Part shown: positions 53,218 to 62,461 of the stretch, one piece after another
How the letters are laid out: each line of letters opens with the position of its first letter
How positions within the stretch are numbered: position 1 is the first letter of the stretch
From: JAJPHW01 sp963799065
GTDB lineage: Bacteria; Acidobacteriota; Terriglobia; Terriglobales; Acidobacteriaceae
DNA: 64,000 nucleotides
Direction of reading: 5' to 3'
NCBI GenBank assembly: GCA_963799065.1
Contig: CAWCVJ010000001.1
Span: forward strand, 124,001-188,000
Made by a program: the position numbers and the translations under genes
Notes under the pieces: model-generated
Seen by the model: only the letters and a program-made list of their open reading frames with translations
Databases searched by the model: none
What the model was told of the DNA's origin: nothing

Positions 53218-53801
53218 TGACCTGCGAACAAATCTGGCAGGAGGTATCGAACTACCTCGACAATGACATCGATCCGGCACTGGCGGCGGGAATCGAGGAG
53301 CATAGTGTAGGTTGCGCGAAGTGCCGCGCGGTGATTGACGGGACGCGAAACATTATTGCGATTTATGGCGATGAGAGGCTGTTTCCGCTGCCGCTGGGCT
53401 TCCCCAGCCGGTTACGGAGAAAGCTGGCGCCGTCGCGGCATGATTCGCCAATGTTTTGGAGTCGCAACACCTGGTTGGCGGCGGCCGCGGCGATGGTCTT
53501 AGTTCTGGGCGGGATTAGCTTGATGCGAGCGGCGACGTATCGCAATGCGGCACAGCTCTCGGCGATGGCCGAGCCGGCGCGCGGGATCCCGCCACGATTG
53601 GCTGTGGTTGTCGGCACTGGCAGCAAGCTGTTTCACATCGCGGGGTGCGAGTATCTGCACTCGGAGAATGGTCAGACCCGAACGCTTTCGGCTTCGGAAG
53701 CGACCCAGGAGGGGTATACCCCGTGTCCGCGATGCTTGAGCGAGTACTTGGCGCATTTGGCGGCGGACTTCAAGCAGAAGCCGTTGTATGCGTTTGAGTG
53801 A
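53211..53801 (+). CDS. Transmembrane anti-sigma factor with zinc-binding N- and C-domains
   Basis: 196 residues from ATG at 53211. N-terminal zf-HC2-type zinc anti-sigma domain about 1-45 (HSVGCAKC, with Cys and His). TM helix about 86-104 (NTWLAAAAAMVLVLGGISLM). C-terminal domain about 120-190 has FHIAGCEYLHSE then ATQEGYTPCPRCL, an Ada-like zinc/metal pattern of three Cys plus His and Tyr, on the periplasmic side. Cys oxidation or metal loss could release the sigma factor. Partner of the sigma gene by overlap. Confidence 0.82.
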   Translation: MVVTCEQIWQEVSNYLDNDIDPALAAGIEEHSVGCAKCRAVIDGTRNIIAIYGDERLFPLPLGFPSRLRRKLAPSRHDSPMFWSRNTWLAAAAAMVLVLGGISLMRAATYRNAAQLSAMAEPARGIPPRLAVVVGTGSKLFHIAGCEYLHSENGQTRTLSASEATQEGYTPCPRCLSEYLAHLAADFKQKPLYAFE

Positions 53802-53835
53802 TCGCGGGAGAATTGCCGCGCTGATGGGGTAGGGA

Positions 53836-53895
53836 TGCTTCGACTGTGAGACGCGGACGGTCTCGCGTCCGCGTCTCTGCGCTCAGCATAACAAG
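53836..53895. repeat. Palindromic repeat, family A (host copy)
   Basis: CTTCGACTGT, then perfect 12-bp arms GAGACGCGGACG (53,848-53,859) and CGTCCGCGTCTC (53,866-53,877), then CGCTCAGCATAACAAG. Confidence 0.85.
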
Positions 53896-53902
53896 TTAGT
53901 GC

Positions 53903-54979
53903 TTATGGCAGCGCGGCATCGAACAGTACTAGCTTTTTTTCCTCCGGCAGTATCTTCAGAAAAGTGAATCCGTCATTGCCGGCGAAACATAGGGCGTGTG
54001 GATTGTGAGACTCATCCGGTAAGGTGTAATAACCGACGGTTTCTCCGTCCTCCGCACGCACCACCAAGTATCTGTTGATCACGTTGATGCCGTCGACCTC
54101 GATCACCGTTATAGCGAGCAAACCATCGGAAACGGCTAGTCCCCTTGTAATGAGGTTTGGGGCAGGTTTCGTGTATTGCATCCGGCGAACGGTTTCGCCG
54201 GCGTCCGAAATCACCGTGATATCGTTTGCGTCAATCAGATAGGCGTTACCGTCCTTTCCGATCGCCATCGCGCCCTCGGGCATGGAACCACCTTGAAGGG
54301 CTACCTCTGAACTGGGGACCGCCGGAAGTTGTTTGCGCAGCTTTCCGCTGGCATCGAATACTGCCAGAAAGGGCTCGGTTGGATCGTCCGTGTGTAGATC
54401 TCCGACATGCACATGACCTTTTATGAGCATAGCGCCGTCGCCAAAGACGGCGAACGACTCGGCGAAGAAGCGATCCGGCACCTCTGGTTTGATCGTGTGC
54501 CGAACCGTGCCGTTCGAATCAAACTCGAGCACCTCGACTGCATAATCGTTCTTGTAGTGTTGCATCAGGTAATAGACTGTTCCTGAGGCAGTGACCGAAA
54601 AGTCCCGAAGTTGAGTGAATACCAGACTAACCGGCTTCGGTGGGACGAAGGCGTTGCTGGATTTTCCGTCTCCGGAAATCTCGAGAATGTCTCCATGGCC
54701 GCCTCCTGCGTCGACTCTGACATACATATTGCGGCTGGAATCACACCTTGCGGCGTCTCGGACGGCAAACGGGGCCACGGATACTGGCCTCGGAGAGCTT
54801 GGCGTCAGCTGACGGGGAGGATCGAGGGGAAATGTATCGGGCTTCTTATGCGCAGGCTTGGCCGAGGCTGCTGCGCCGCCTGGAACGTCGGCTCTCGACG
54901 CCTGACCTCTCGCCGAGGTGCCCAGGTTCAGCAGAGACATCAAAAGCAACAGGGATACAACATGGAAGGTTCGGGACAT
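53903..54979 (-). CDS. Secreted beta-propeller-like protein
   Basis: 358 residues from ATG at 54979, AAAGGAGGGATATAAG upstream; an open frame further upstream has no such signal. Signal peptide about 1-25 (VVSLLLLMSLLNLGTSARG). Then about six to seven short beta-blade-like repeats with GDGAMLIKGHVH and GKDGNAYLIDANDITVISD blades, similar to NHL/6-bladed propeller proteins. No catalytic motif. Probably periplasmic or secreted, role unknown. It lies between two family A palindromes. Confidence 0.75.
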   Translation of the reverse strand: MSRTFHVVSLLLLMSLLNLGTSARGQASRADVPGGAAASAKPAHKKPDTFPLDPPRQLTPSSPRPVSVAPFAVRDAARCDSSRNMYVRVDAGGGHGDILEISGDGKSSNAFVPPKPVSLVFTQLRDFSVTASGTVYYLMQHYKNDYAVEVLEFDSNGTVRHTIKPEVPDRFFAESFAVFGDGAMLIKGHVHVGDLHTDDPTEPFLAVFDASGKLRKQLPAVPSSEVALQGGSMPEGAMAIGKDGNAYLIDANDITVISDAGETVRRMQYTKPAPNLITRGLAVSDGLLAITVIEVDGINVINRYLVVRAEDGETVGYYTLPDESHNPHALCFAGNDGFTFLKILPEEKKLVLFDAALP

Positions 54980-55107
54980 CTTATATCCCTCCTTTGCCAG
55001 GGAGTATACAAGTTCCGACGCGAATGGCGAAAGTGGATTAGTGACTCGATGAGAATCGCTGGACTTCAGGAGGGCCACTCTGCGAGATGACGTGACCGGA
55101 TAGGTAG

Positions 55108-55165
55108 GGATACTTCGACTGTGAGACGCGGACGGTTTCGCGTCTGTATCGCAGTATCACAAGGA
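55108..55165. repeat. Palindromic repeat, family A, decayed copy
   Basis: CTTCGACTGTGAGACGCGGA as in the copy at 53,836, but the right arm reads CGCGTCTGTATC and is no longer complementary throughout. Same orientation as the other copy. Confidence 0.7.
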
Positions 55166-55245
55166 ATGAATCCACGCCGCCATCAACCCATTTGGTGGGG
55201 ACAGCATCTTAAGGCGAAAGGTTCGGGCGGTGAAAGGGGAAATGC

Positions 55246-55467
55246 ATGAAAGCAGCAACACTGGTTGGAATTGTCCTTATTGTTCTTGGATTCGCCGGAT
55301 TCGCCATGGGCGGCATTAGCTTTACCCACGAGAAGAAAGATGTCGATCTGGGGCCGCTTCAAGTCTCTCACGAACAGAAGCACACGCTGCCCATTCCTCC
55401 CATCCTGAGCACGCTGTCGCTGGTTGCCGGGGTTGGTTTGGTGGTTGCGGGAAGCCGGGGAAAGTAA
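55246..55467 (+). CDS. DUF3185-family small membrane protein
   Basis: 73 residues, AAGGGGAAATGC upstream. Two TM helices (about 4-24 and 52-68) around a polar loop with HEKKDVDLGPLQVSHEQKH, which together are typical of DUF3185. Function not known. Confidence 0.85.
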   Translation: MKAATLVGIVLIVLGFAGFAMGGISFTHEKKDVDLGPLQVSHEQKHTLPIPPILSTLSLVAGVGLVVAGSRGK

Positions 55468-55725
55468 GCTCTCAGGGTCGGGTAAAAGCCGTGACCCGCA
55501 CCGGGTTGACGGGATCGGGCGGCATGGCGCGTTAGTGGTATGCCTTGCCACCTTCGGGCCATTCCCAGAATCGCAGGCCGGATGTACCTTCATAAGTGAG
55601 CAGACTTCGGGGGAGGGCTGTTCGACGGACGTCCGATACTCATAACGAGTTTCGGACGTTTTGTTTTGCGCGCAAGAAGGGTGGAGGTCCGGCCTAGCCG
55701 CCAGGGAGTGGCGTAGAATCGCACT

Positions 55726-55998
55726 GTGGAAATTCGCCTTCGGCCCGAACTCGAAGCCTTGATTCAGCAGGACTTGCAGCGCGGGCCTTACCAGTCCGTG
55801 GACGAGTTTGTGGAACAGGCGGTGAAGCTGCTTCATGAGCAGGAAACCTGGCTGGCTACGAACCGCTCCGAAATCGAGCACCAAATCCTGGAAGGCTACA
55901 TTGCGTCCGAACGGGGCGAATTGATCGATGCCGAAGACGTTCATAGGCATCTGAACAAACGCAAGCTAGAGCATGCGAGTAGACCACGGCGGGGATGA
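55726..55998 (+). CDS. ParD/CopG-like antitoxin
   Basis: 90 residues from GTG at 55726. Ribbon-helix-helix N-terminus (EIRLRPELEALIQQDLQRG then YQSVDEFVEQAVKLLHEQE), and a charged tail typical of ParD. Its stop overlaps the parE-like ATG by ATGA. Since the partner toxin is frameshifted, the antitoxin is left as a remnant or DNA-binding orphan. Confidence 0.75.
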   Translation: MEIRLRPELEALIQQDLQRGPYQSVDEFVEQAVKLLHEQETWLATNRSEIEHQILEGYIASERGELIDAEDVHRHLNKRKLEHASRPRRG

Positions 55999-56286
55999 CC
56001 CGGTATCGCTTCACGCCCCAAGCGGCCAGAGATTTATTCGACATCTGGGACTATATCGCACAAGACAGTCCGCGAGCCGCCGACAGGGTTGAAGAAGCAA
56101 TATCCCGAGCTTGCGGATTCGCCTCAGATGGGTATGGTGCGCAAAGACCTGACCTCATTTCCTCTGCGGTTTTGGGTAGTCAGCCCGTACCCGAACTGTC
56201 TCATCGTCGATGACCCTGAAAAAAAGCCGCTGCGAATCGTCCGCATCATTCATGGAAAGCGCGATATCCCGCCTGAGCTGGGCTGA
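55995..56286 (+). pseudogene. Broken parE-like toxin gene
   Basis: The N-terminal half (RYRFTPQAARDLFDIWDYIA, through RVEEAISRAC) is read in one frame, while the C-terminal half (ELADSPQMGMVRKDLTSFPL, RIVRIIHGKRDIPPELG) is read in another, from about 56,100. A small deletion at the junction (about 56,105-56,115) would explain it. Both halves are well conserved for ParE, so the break seems recent. Restoring the frame would give a protein of about 97 residues. Confidence 0.8.
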
Positions 56287-56389
56287 GTGCGCCGTGGTCC
56301 GCGCAGCCACAAGCGTTAGAGACTTTCGTCTATATTGCGCAAGGGGGGGGGCTTCCGTTACACCCCTCCGGTATCTTCGGGGAGGATCT

Positions 56390-57706
56390 ATGAACAAGCC
56401 GTTTCGTCTGCTAATAGTCACATTGTTTTTGTCCGCGTTCGCCTTCGGGCAAGCGCAGGAGAAGGTGCTCTACACTTTCGCGGGATCGCCGGACGGGGGC
56501 AGCGCCTAAAGGCAAGCTGATCGCCGACCGCGCTGGAAACCTATACGGTACGACGTCAACTGGGGGTGACGACACTGCCACCCTGTGCACAGATTCCGGA
56601 TACGGATGCGGTATTGTGTTCGAGCTATCGCCAAGCTCAAACGGTACGTACGAGGAGACGATAGTTCACACTTTTTGCTCGGAATTCGACGGCTCCCACT
56701 GTCTGGACGGGATTGCCCCGCTCGCAGGCCTTGTGCTGGATTCCGCAGGAAATCTCTATGGCACGACGACCGCTGGAGGAAGCGCGGGATGCCCGTACCA
56801 AACCATTGGATGCGGCACAGTTTTCGAGTTTTCTCCGCCGAGCACGCAGGGTGGCCAGTGGGTGCTCAGTACCCTCTACAGCTTCTGCACATCTATCCCG
56901 GCTTGCCCAGACGGCGCCCTTCCTCAGAGCACTTTGATCCTGGACGCAAGCGGCAGTCTATATGGCACCACATTGGTCGGAGGCGCAAATCAGGGGGGCA
57001 CTGTGTTTGAGCTATCGCCCGGATCGAACGGTTGGACTGAAAGTGTGCTCTACAGCTTTTGCGCGCAAGCAAACGGAATTGCGTGTGCCGACGGCGCCCA
57101 GCCGCAGTCCGCCGTATCTTCGACAAGTCGGGAAATCTCTATGGCGCGACGCTCTATGGCGGCAGCACGAAGTACGCTGGAGGAGGAGTCGTCTACGAGC
57201 TTTCTCCGAGCGCCAACGGCTGGAGCGAAAAAGTACTTCTAGCCCTGACCAGCCAGGGGGGCGCTCGGGGAGGCGCCCTGAAGGGCGCGGTGAATTTCGA
57301 CTCGGCAGGAAACCTCTACAGCACGGCGAACAGCGGCGGCTCATCCGGTAACGGCGTAGTCTTCCGATTGAGCGCGAACAATTATGCCGAAGAGTACCTG
57401 TCATTCAACGGCACAAATGGTTCGGCTCCCACGGCAGGCGTTCTTATAGCTCCTGGAGACGAAGGTATCTATGGAACGACCTCGGTGGGCGGAGTGAACA
57501 ACCTCGGCGAAGTTTATAAAATCATCGGCGACAAGCTGTCCGTTGTATACAACTTCGTGGGGCCCGACGGCACCGATGGCGCGTATCCTGAAGGTGCGTT
57601 AATCATCGACAACGGCAACCTCTTCGGAACGACGGAGCACGGCGGCATCCTAGGGTCGGAATGCTACGACGAAGGCTGCGGCACGGTATTCGAAATCACA
57701 AAATAG
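56390..57706 (+). pseudogene. Broken secreted GloVer-repeat protein gene
   Basis: Start ATG at 56390 (GGGGAGGATCT upstream) with signal peptide (FRLLIVTLFLSAFAFGQAQ) and a first GloVer-like repeat (VLYTFAGSPDG). Frame changes at about 56,497-56,510 next to a GGGGG run, and again at about 57,110-57,118 (GNLYGATLYGGSTKYAGG follows in the original frame). Tandem units of about 70 residues, each with GNLYGTT and a following GGTVFELSP-like strand, fill the rest, as in GloVer/choice-of-anchor repeat proteins. Either decayed or sequencing errors; two breaks make decay likely. Confidence 0.75.
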
Positions 57707-57726
57707 CGATCGTTTTCCCGAAACAC

Positions 57727-57760
57727 AAAAGCCCCTCGGCTTTCGCCGAAGGGCTTTTTT
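57727..57760. terminator. Bidirectional intrinsic terminator
   Basis: AAAGCCC...TCGGC / GCCGA...GGGCTTT stem with TTTTTT on the plus side and an A-run on the other. Serves the pseudogene on the left and the secreted protein gene on the right. Confidence 0.85.
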
Positions 57761-57778
57761 CTGCTAAGTCGATGACGG

Positions 57779-58078
57779 TTAGCGGCGCCAGCCGTAGCGG
57801 TAGCCCCAACGCGGTCCCCAGTAGCCGTGATAGTAGGCATAAGGGCCAATCCAGCGTGGGCCATAGTAAGCCGGGCCGTAGTAAGCGGGACCGACTCCGA
57901 CGCTTACTACCGGGCCAGCCACGTAGCCATAAGGCCGCGGACCGACATATGCGTAGGGATGGGCCACAACCACCGGGCCGACTCCGACGCCTACGACCAC
58001 GCGCGCGTGAGCTTTCGCGGGGCTGAATGCGGTTAACGCTACCATCAACGCCAGGAACATAAAGAGTTTTGTTTTCAT
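57779..58078 (-). CDS. Small secreted Gly/Tyr-rich protein
   Basis: 99 residues. Signal peptide about 1-23 (MFLALMVALTAFSPAKAHA). The rest is Gly, Tyr, Val and Pro in near-repeats (VGVGPVVVAHPYAYVGPRPY, GPAYYGPAYYGPRW), low complexity. Such proteins are often cell-envelope or biofilm-related; function unknown. Confidence 0.75.
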   Translation of the reverse strand: MKTKLFMFLALMVALTAFSPAKAHARVVVGVGVGPVVVAHPYAYVGPRPYGYVAGPVVSVGVGPAYYGPAYYGPRWIGPYAYYHGYWGPRWGYRYGWRR

Positions 58079-58177
58079 TGTCTTATCCTCCTAACTTCCA
58101 AATATTTAAACCCCCTATCTGCGAAAAAGTTTCGGCGTTTCGTAACGCCTTGGCTCGCGGAGCTTTAGTGCCACACC

Positions 58178-58226
58178 TTCACCACAGAGGCCACCGAGGT
58201 TCACTGAGAACGGCCACAGAGGATTT
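58178..58226. repeat. Dispersed CACAGAGG-type repeat
   Basis: ACCACAGAGGCCACCGAGGT and CCACAGAGGATTT, third copy of the type seen at 37,326 and 41,261; upstream of the CBS gene. Confidence 0.6.
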
Positions 58227-58338
58227 CTCTTCGGACCCAACTTGGAACTTTCTTACTACAAATTTTGTGCTTTCTCCCCATTATGTTTCGCCGGAGGGTT
58301 GGCTTTGGTGGTAATATCCTGTCCCGGCAGGTGTATCT

Positions 58339-58791
58339 ATGAAACTCAACGATCCAATCAGTGCGGTGCTTCGGCAGAAGGGTAGCCGGAGAGTAATTGC
58401 AGTCAAGCCGAGCCAGTCAGTGTTCGAGGCTATTGAGCTGATGGCGCGGGAAGGCGTGGGCGCGGTGCTGGTGCTTTCGGAAAATAAGTTGGTCGGGATC
58501 CTCTCCGAACGCGACTACGCGCGCAAGGTGATTCTCAAAGGGCACTCGTCGAAAGACACGTCCGTGCATGAAATCATGACCAGCCCGGTGGTGTTTGTGG
58601 GGCGCGCGCATACGGTTGACGAATGCATGTCTGTCATGACCGAACACCACTTCCGCCATCTCCCAGTCCTCGATGAAGATGAAGTTGTCGGCATGGTGTC
58701 CATCGGAGATTTGGTGAAGTGGATTATCTCCGGTCAGGCAGCGGCCATCGAGCAACTGGAGAGCTACATCAGCGGCGGGTATCCGGGGTAA
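58339..58791 (+). CDS. CBS-pair protein
   Basis: 150 residues: two CBS motifs about 14-65 (SQSVFEAIELMAREGVGAVL) and 78-130 (AHTVDECMSVMTEHHFRHLP), full-length for stand-alone CBS-pair proteins. Binds adenine nucleotides in many relatives and regulates partner enzymes; no partner is recognised here. Three to six bases separate its stop from the converging gene. Confidence 0.9.
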   Translation: MKLNDPISAVLRQKGSRRVIAVKPSQSVFEAIELMAREGVGAVLVLSENKLVGILSERDYARKVILKGHSSKDTSVHEIMTSPVVFVGRAHTVDECMSVMTEHHFRHLPVLDEDEVVGMVSIGDLVKWIISGQAAAIEQLESYISGGYPG

Positions 58792-58797
58792 AGCTTC

Positions 58798-59475
58798 TTA
58801 CTTCCAGAAGAACAGGCTGCCGACTAACACGACGACCTCCACGGCCGCCAGGGATACCCATATCCTTGCCCGCAAGCGGGAGCGGCGAACATCCGACTTC
58901 AGCTCACTCACCTCATCCCGTAGCACTTGCGCAAACTCGACTTCCGCGGGATCAAGTCGCGTGGGTGCGGTTTGCACTGGAACTGAAAAAGAAGACTTAG
59001 CCCGGTCGGGCAGAAAAATCTTGGGGCCGTCGATGACCGACGACCAGCGTGGCAGCATCATGGGGCCGGAGATAAGAGTGGGGTCGTCGAACGGCGCAGC
59101 GGTCAAGTCGAGGGCAAGCTGCCGCTCGGGCGCGACCGCATCGGCTAAGCTGCGCAGCAGGGAAGTCCACCACATGTGGCTCATCTGGTCGCCGATTAAC
59201 TCACCGACATCGACCGGGCGCGATTCGAGGCGCAGCGGTGGAAGAACTTCCGGTGAAATCACGTCCCCGATGTTGGTGAAGATCGTGCGATACCAGGGCA
59301 GACGCAGAATTTCTCCCGGCAACATTCCGATGTCCACGGGGCGCGAGGTGAGGCGCAGCGACGGCAGCTTCTCCGGCGAGATCGTGTCTTTGATCTGGAC
59401 CGCCAAAGACTTCCAAAGGGGGCGCCGGAGGGTCTCTGGGGTCATGAAATCGAGTTCGGACGGATCCGACGCCAT
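58798..59475 (-). CDS. Triple-repeat tail-anchored protein of unknown function
   Basis: 225 residues. Three imperfect repeats: RPLWKSLAVQIKDTISPEKL (from about 18), LPWYRTIFTNIGDVISPEVL (from about 59) and MWWTSLLRSLADAVAPERQL (from about 99), the first two about 41 residues apart, each followed by LRL.SRPVD or a relative. A helical segment (about 172-205) and a single C-terminal TM helix (VSLAAVEVVVLVGSLFF, 207-223) make it a tail-anchored protein. No known family recognised. Converges on the CBS gene. Confidence 0.7.
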   Translation of the reverse strand: MASDPSELDFMTPETLRRPLWKSLAVQIKDTISPEKLPSLRLTSRPVDIGMLPGEILRLPWYRTIFTNIGDVISPEVLPPLRLESRPVDVGELIGDQMSHMWWTSLLRSLADAVAPERQLALDLTAAPFDDPTLISGPMMLPRWSSVIDGPKIFLPDRAKSSFSVPVQTAPTRLDPAEVEFAQVLRDEVSELKSDVRRSRLRARIWVSLAAVEVVVLVGSLFFWK

Positions 59476-59641
59476 ACCGCTATTCTAGCGCGGTTTCGAC
59501 GGTCAGGAGCGGCGATGATGCCGCGTCCTGGATGGTTACCCTGGATTACCATGGTTTGCCCAGATAGCCCGGAGTCGTTGTCGAGAGAGTGGTACTGCTG
59601 ATTAAATTCTTTTTAGCCTCGCAGTTACGCCACGGAGGAAT

Positions 59642-62404
59642 TTGACCAGCCGCTCGCAGTCGTGGAGAGATCTGTCGCTTAACGCTCACCTTTTCGTGGG
59701 CGCGGTGATTTCTGTGGGCGGAGGAGTGCTCGTCTATGGGGCGATGCACCCGGAGCACCGCAACCTGCCGCAATTTTTCTGCTATCTGCTGATCGCCGTG
59801 CTGGCCTCGCGGTTGAAAAGCGAAACCACGAGCTCGGCGAAGGCGCTGTCTGTAGACTTCATCTTCATCCTACTGGGAATTCTGGAGTTGAGTTTTCCGG
59901 AAACGCTGGCCTTGGGATGTTTTGCCATCCTGCTGCAACTCTCGCACCGGGAACGCACGGGAGCATTACAGATAAGCTTCCGGGTCTGTGCCAGCGCGAT
60001 GGCGATCGCAGCGGCGTATGGGTGCTTTAGCGAATGGCTAGCGCGATGGAGTTTCGTCAATATCTCGGTTTCGTTGCTGGCGGCTGCGGCCGCGTATTTC
60101 GTAGTGAATACGGGGGCCAACGCCGGCTTGCGCGCTCTGACCCAAAACACCGGTTTTGCGAAATCGTGGGGGGAATATTCCTGGGCGCTGCCTTTCCACT
60201 TGATGGGCGCAGCCATTGCGTTGTTCATCTCCTGGTGCAATCGCGAATATCAATGGCAAACCTCTTTGCTTCTGCTTCCGGTCATCTACATGATCTACCG
60301 CTCGTATCGCCTCTACTGGGGCAAACGCGAGAGTGAAAAGCGGCACATGCACGAAATGGAGAACCTGCACCTGCGCACCATTGAAGCACTGGCGTTGGCG
60401 ATCGAAGCGAAGGATCACACCACGCACGATCATCTGCAGCGGGTGAGAATATACGCGGTTGAAGTAGCCAAGAACTTGAAGGTCGCAGCGGAGGAGCTGG
60501 AAGCGTTGAATGCAGCCGCGTTGCTGCACGACATTGGGAAGTTGGCGGTCCCCGAACATATCATTTCGAAGCCTGGCCGGCTGACTCCGGAGGAGTTCGA
60601 AAAGATGAAGATTCATCCGCTGGTGGGAGCGGAGATACTGGAGCGGGTGCGCTTTCCGTATCCGGTGGTGCCGATCGTTCGGGCCCACCATGAAAAGTGG
60701 GATGGGTCGGGCTATCCGGCCGGTTTAAAGGGCGAAGAGATTCCCATCGGAGCGCGAATTTTATCCGCCGTGGATTTTCTGGATGCCCTGGCGTCGGATC
60801 GGCAGTACCGGAGAGCCCTGCCGCTGGACGAAGTGATCAAGCGCCTTTCGGAAGAATCGGGGAAATCGTTCGATCCTCAAGTGGTCGGCGTCTTGAAGCG
60901 TCGCTATCGCGAATTGGAGCGAATCGTTGCGGCGCAGTCGGTCAATGAAGACGGCTCGAAACTATCGACTGAAGTGAAAGTAGCGCGCGGGTCGGCTCCC
61001 GCGGCGGGGTTCGAAAAGCCTGCGAGCCCCAAATCGTCTTCTGCCCAGAGCGCTCATTTCTTGTCGTCGATCGCGGCCGCCCGGCAAGAAGCGCAGACCT
61101 TGTTCGAATTGAGCCAGGATCTAGGGGCATCGCTGAGCATCGATGAAACGCTGTCTATGTTCTCGGTGAAACTCAGGCGTCTGGTTCCCTACGATACGGT
61201 GGTGATCTACGTCAAGAAACTGGACGAGCTGGTTCCGCAATACGTCAGCGGGGACAACTTCCGGCTGTTTACCTCTTTAAAAATTCCCATGGGGCAGGGC
61301 TTGTCCGGGTGGGTGGCGCAGAATCGCAAACCCATCGTCAACGGGAATCCATTGGTCGAGCCGGGTTATGTGGACGATGGATCGCGGATCACGACTCTAC
61401 GTTCCTGCCTCGCGGTGCCGCTGGAGGGATTGGATGGAGTGGTCGGCGTGCTGGCGCTGTACAACGCCGAAAAGGATGCGTTCACTTCCGACCACCTGCG
61501 CATGTTGCTGGCGACTAGCTCGAAGATGGCGCTGGCAATCGAGAACGCGTTGAAGTATGAGCAGGCGGAGAGCTCGGCGACGACCGATTACTTGACCGGG
61601 CTGCCCAACGCGCGCTCGCTGTTCCTCGAACTCGACCGCGAGTTGGCGCGCTGCAAGCGCGATCATGGGGCGCTTACCATTATGGTCTGCGACATGGACG
61701 GCTTCAAGAAAATCAACGATCGCTTCGGACATCTGGAAGGCAATCGCGTCCTACGCATTTTCTCGAAGTCATTGCGGGATACGTCCCGCGAATACGATTA
61801 TGTGGCCCGCATGGGGGGAGATGAGTTTGTGGTCGTGGCGCCGGGACTGCCGAGCGACGCGGTTAGCAAGAAGGCTGAGCAGTTACGAGAGCTGGCTCGG
61901 CTCGCCGGCCGTGAAGTCAGCGCCGAAGACATGCTTTCCCTGAGCATAGGCCAGGCCGTTTATCCGGGTGACGGAGAAAATGCAGAGCAGCTCTTGGCGG
62001 CGGCGGATCGGCGTATGTATCTGGAAAAACAGCATCAGCCGGAGCGCGGTAATCGCCGCGTGTATCCCCGCCTGAAATGCCGTTTGACGATTGAAATGCG
62101 CACCTTGGGCGACGAAGTTCAGGAACTGGCGCATCTGGTCGATATCAGTACAGGAGGATGTTATATCGAGACCCGGTCCGTGCTGCCGGCGGGGACGATC
62201 CTGCGCCTTAGCTTGACGCTGGAAGACAGCAGCCTAACGTTAGAGGGCAGGGTGTTACGGTTGGATGCGGGGACGGGAGTTGCGGTCGAATTTCATAATC
62301 TGTCCCGCGAACAGCGTGACGGCATGCATCGGGTGCTGGAGTTCGTGCATAAGGCGTCCGATAGCTACGACAACTACTACCTCAAGAAGCTGGCGAAGCT
62401 GTAA
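59642..62404 (+). CDS. Membrane c-di-GMP protein with HD-GYP, GAF, GGDEF and PilZ domains
   Basis: 920 residues from TTG at 59642, GGAGGAA upstream. N-terminal multi-TM region about 15-225 (MASE/7TMR-like). HD-GYP about 245-420 with HDIGK (near 297) and HHEKWDGSGYPAG (near 350). GAF about 485-640. GGDEF about 645-790 with RMGGDEFVVV (near 724) and an upstream REYD inhibitory-site motif. PilZ about 800-910 beginning RRVYPRLKCRLTIE. Both synthesis and degradation sites look intact, plus a c-di-GMP binding domain in one chain. Confidence 0.93.
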   Translation: MTSRSQSWRDLSLNAHLFVGAVISVGGGVLVYGAMHPEHRNLPQFFCYLLIAVLASRLKSETTSSAKALSVDFIFILLGILELSFPETLALGCFAILLQLSHRERTGALQISFRVCASAMAIAAAYGCFSEWLARWSFVNISVSLLAAAAAYFVVNTGANAGLRALTQNTGFAKSWGEYSWALPFHLMGAAIALFISWCNREYQWQTSLLLLPVIYMIYRSYRLYWGKRESEKRHMHEMENLHLRTIEALALAIEAKDHTTHDHLQRVRIYAVEVAKNLKVAAEELEALNAAALLHDIGKLAVPEHIISKPGRLTPEEFEKMKIHPLVGAEILERVRFPYPVVPIVRAHHEKWDGSGYPAGLKGEEIPIGARILSAVDFLDALASDRQYRRALPLDEVIKRLSEESGKSFDPQVVGVLKRRYRELERIVAAQSVNEDGSKLSTEVKVARGSAPAAGFEKPASPKSSSAQSAHFLSSIAAARQEAQTLFELSQDLGASLSIDETLSMFSVKLRRLVPYDTVVIYVKKLDELVPQYVSGDNFRLFTSLKIPMGQGLSGWVAQNRKPIVNGNPLVEPGYVDDGSRITTLRSCLAVPLEGLDGVVGVLALYNAEKDAFTSDHLRMLLATSSKMALAIENALKYEQAESSATTDYLTGLPNARSLFLELDRELARCKRDHGALTIMVCDMDGFKKINDRFGHLEGNRVLRIFSKSLRDTSREYDYVARMGGDEFVVVAPGLPSDAVSKKAEQLRELARLAGREVSAEDMLSLSIGQAVYPGDGENAEQLLAAADRRMYLEKQHQPERGNRRVYPRLKCRLTIEMRTLGDEVQELAHLVDISTGGCYIETRSVLPAGTILRLSLTLEDSSLTLEGRVLRLDAGTGVAVEFHNLSREQRDGMHRVLEFVHKASDSYDNYYLKKLAKL

Positions 62405-62461
62405 GGTCTGAAGCCGTTAACCGAGGGGGGACTGAGGCATCGCGGAGAAGCGACAGTAGAT

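Noticed and set aside
56089..56286. The 65-codon frame as an independent small protein
   Set aside because: It is plainly the C-terminal half of ParE continued in another frame.
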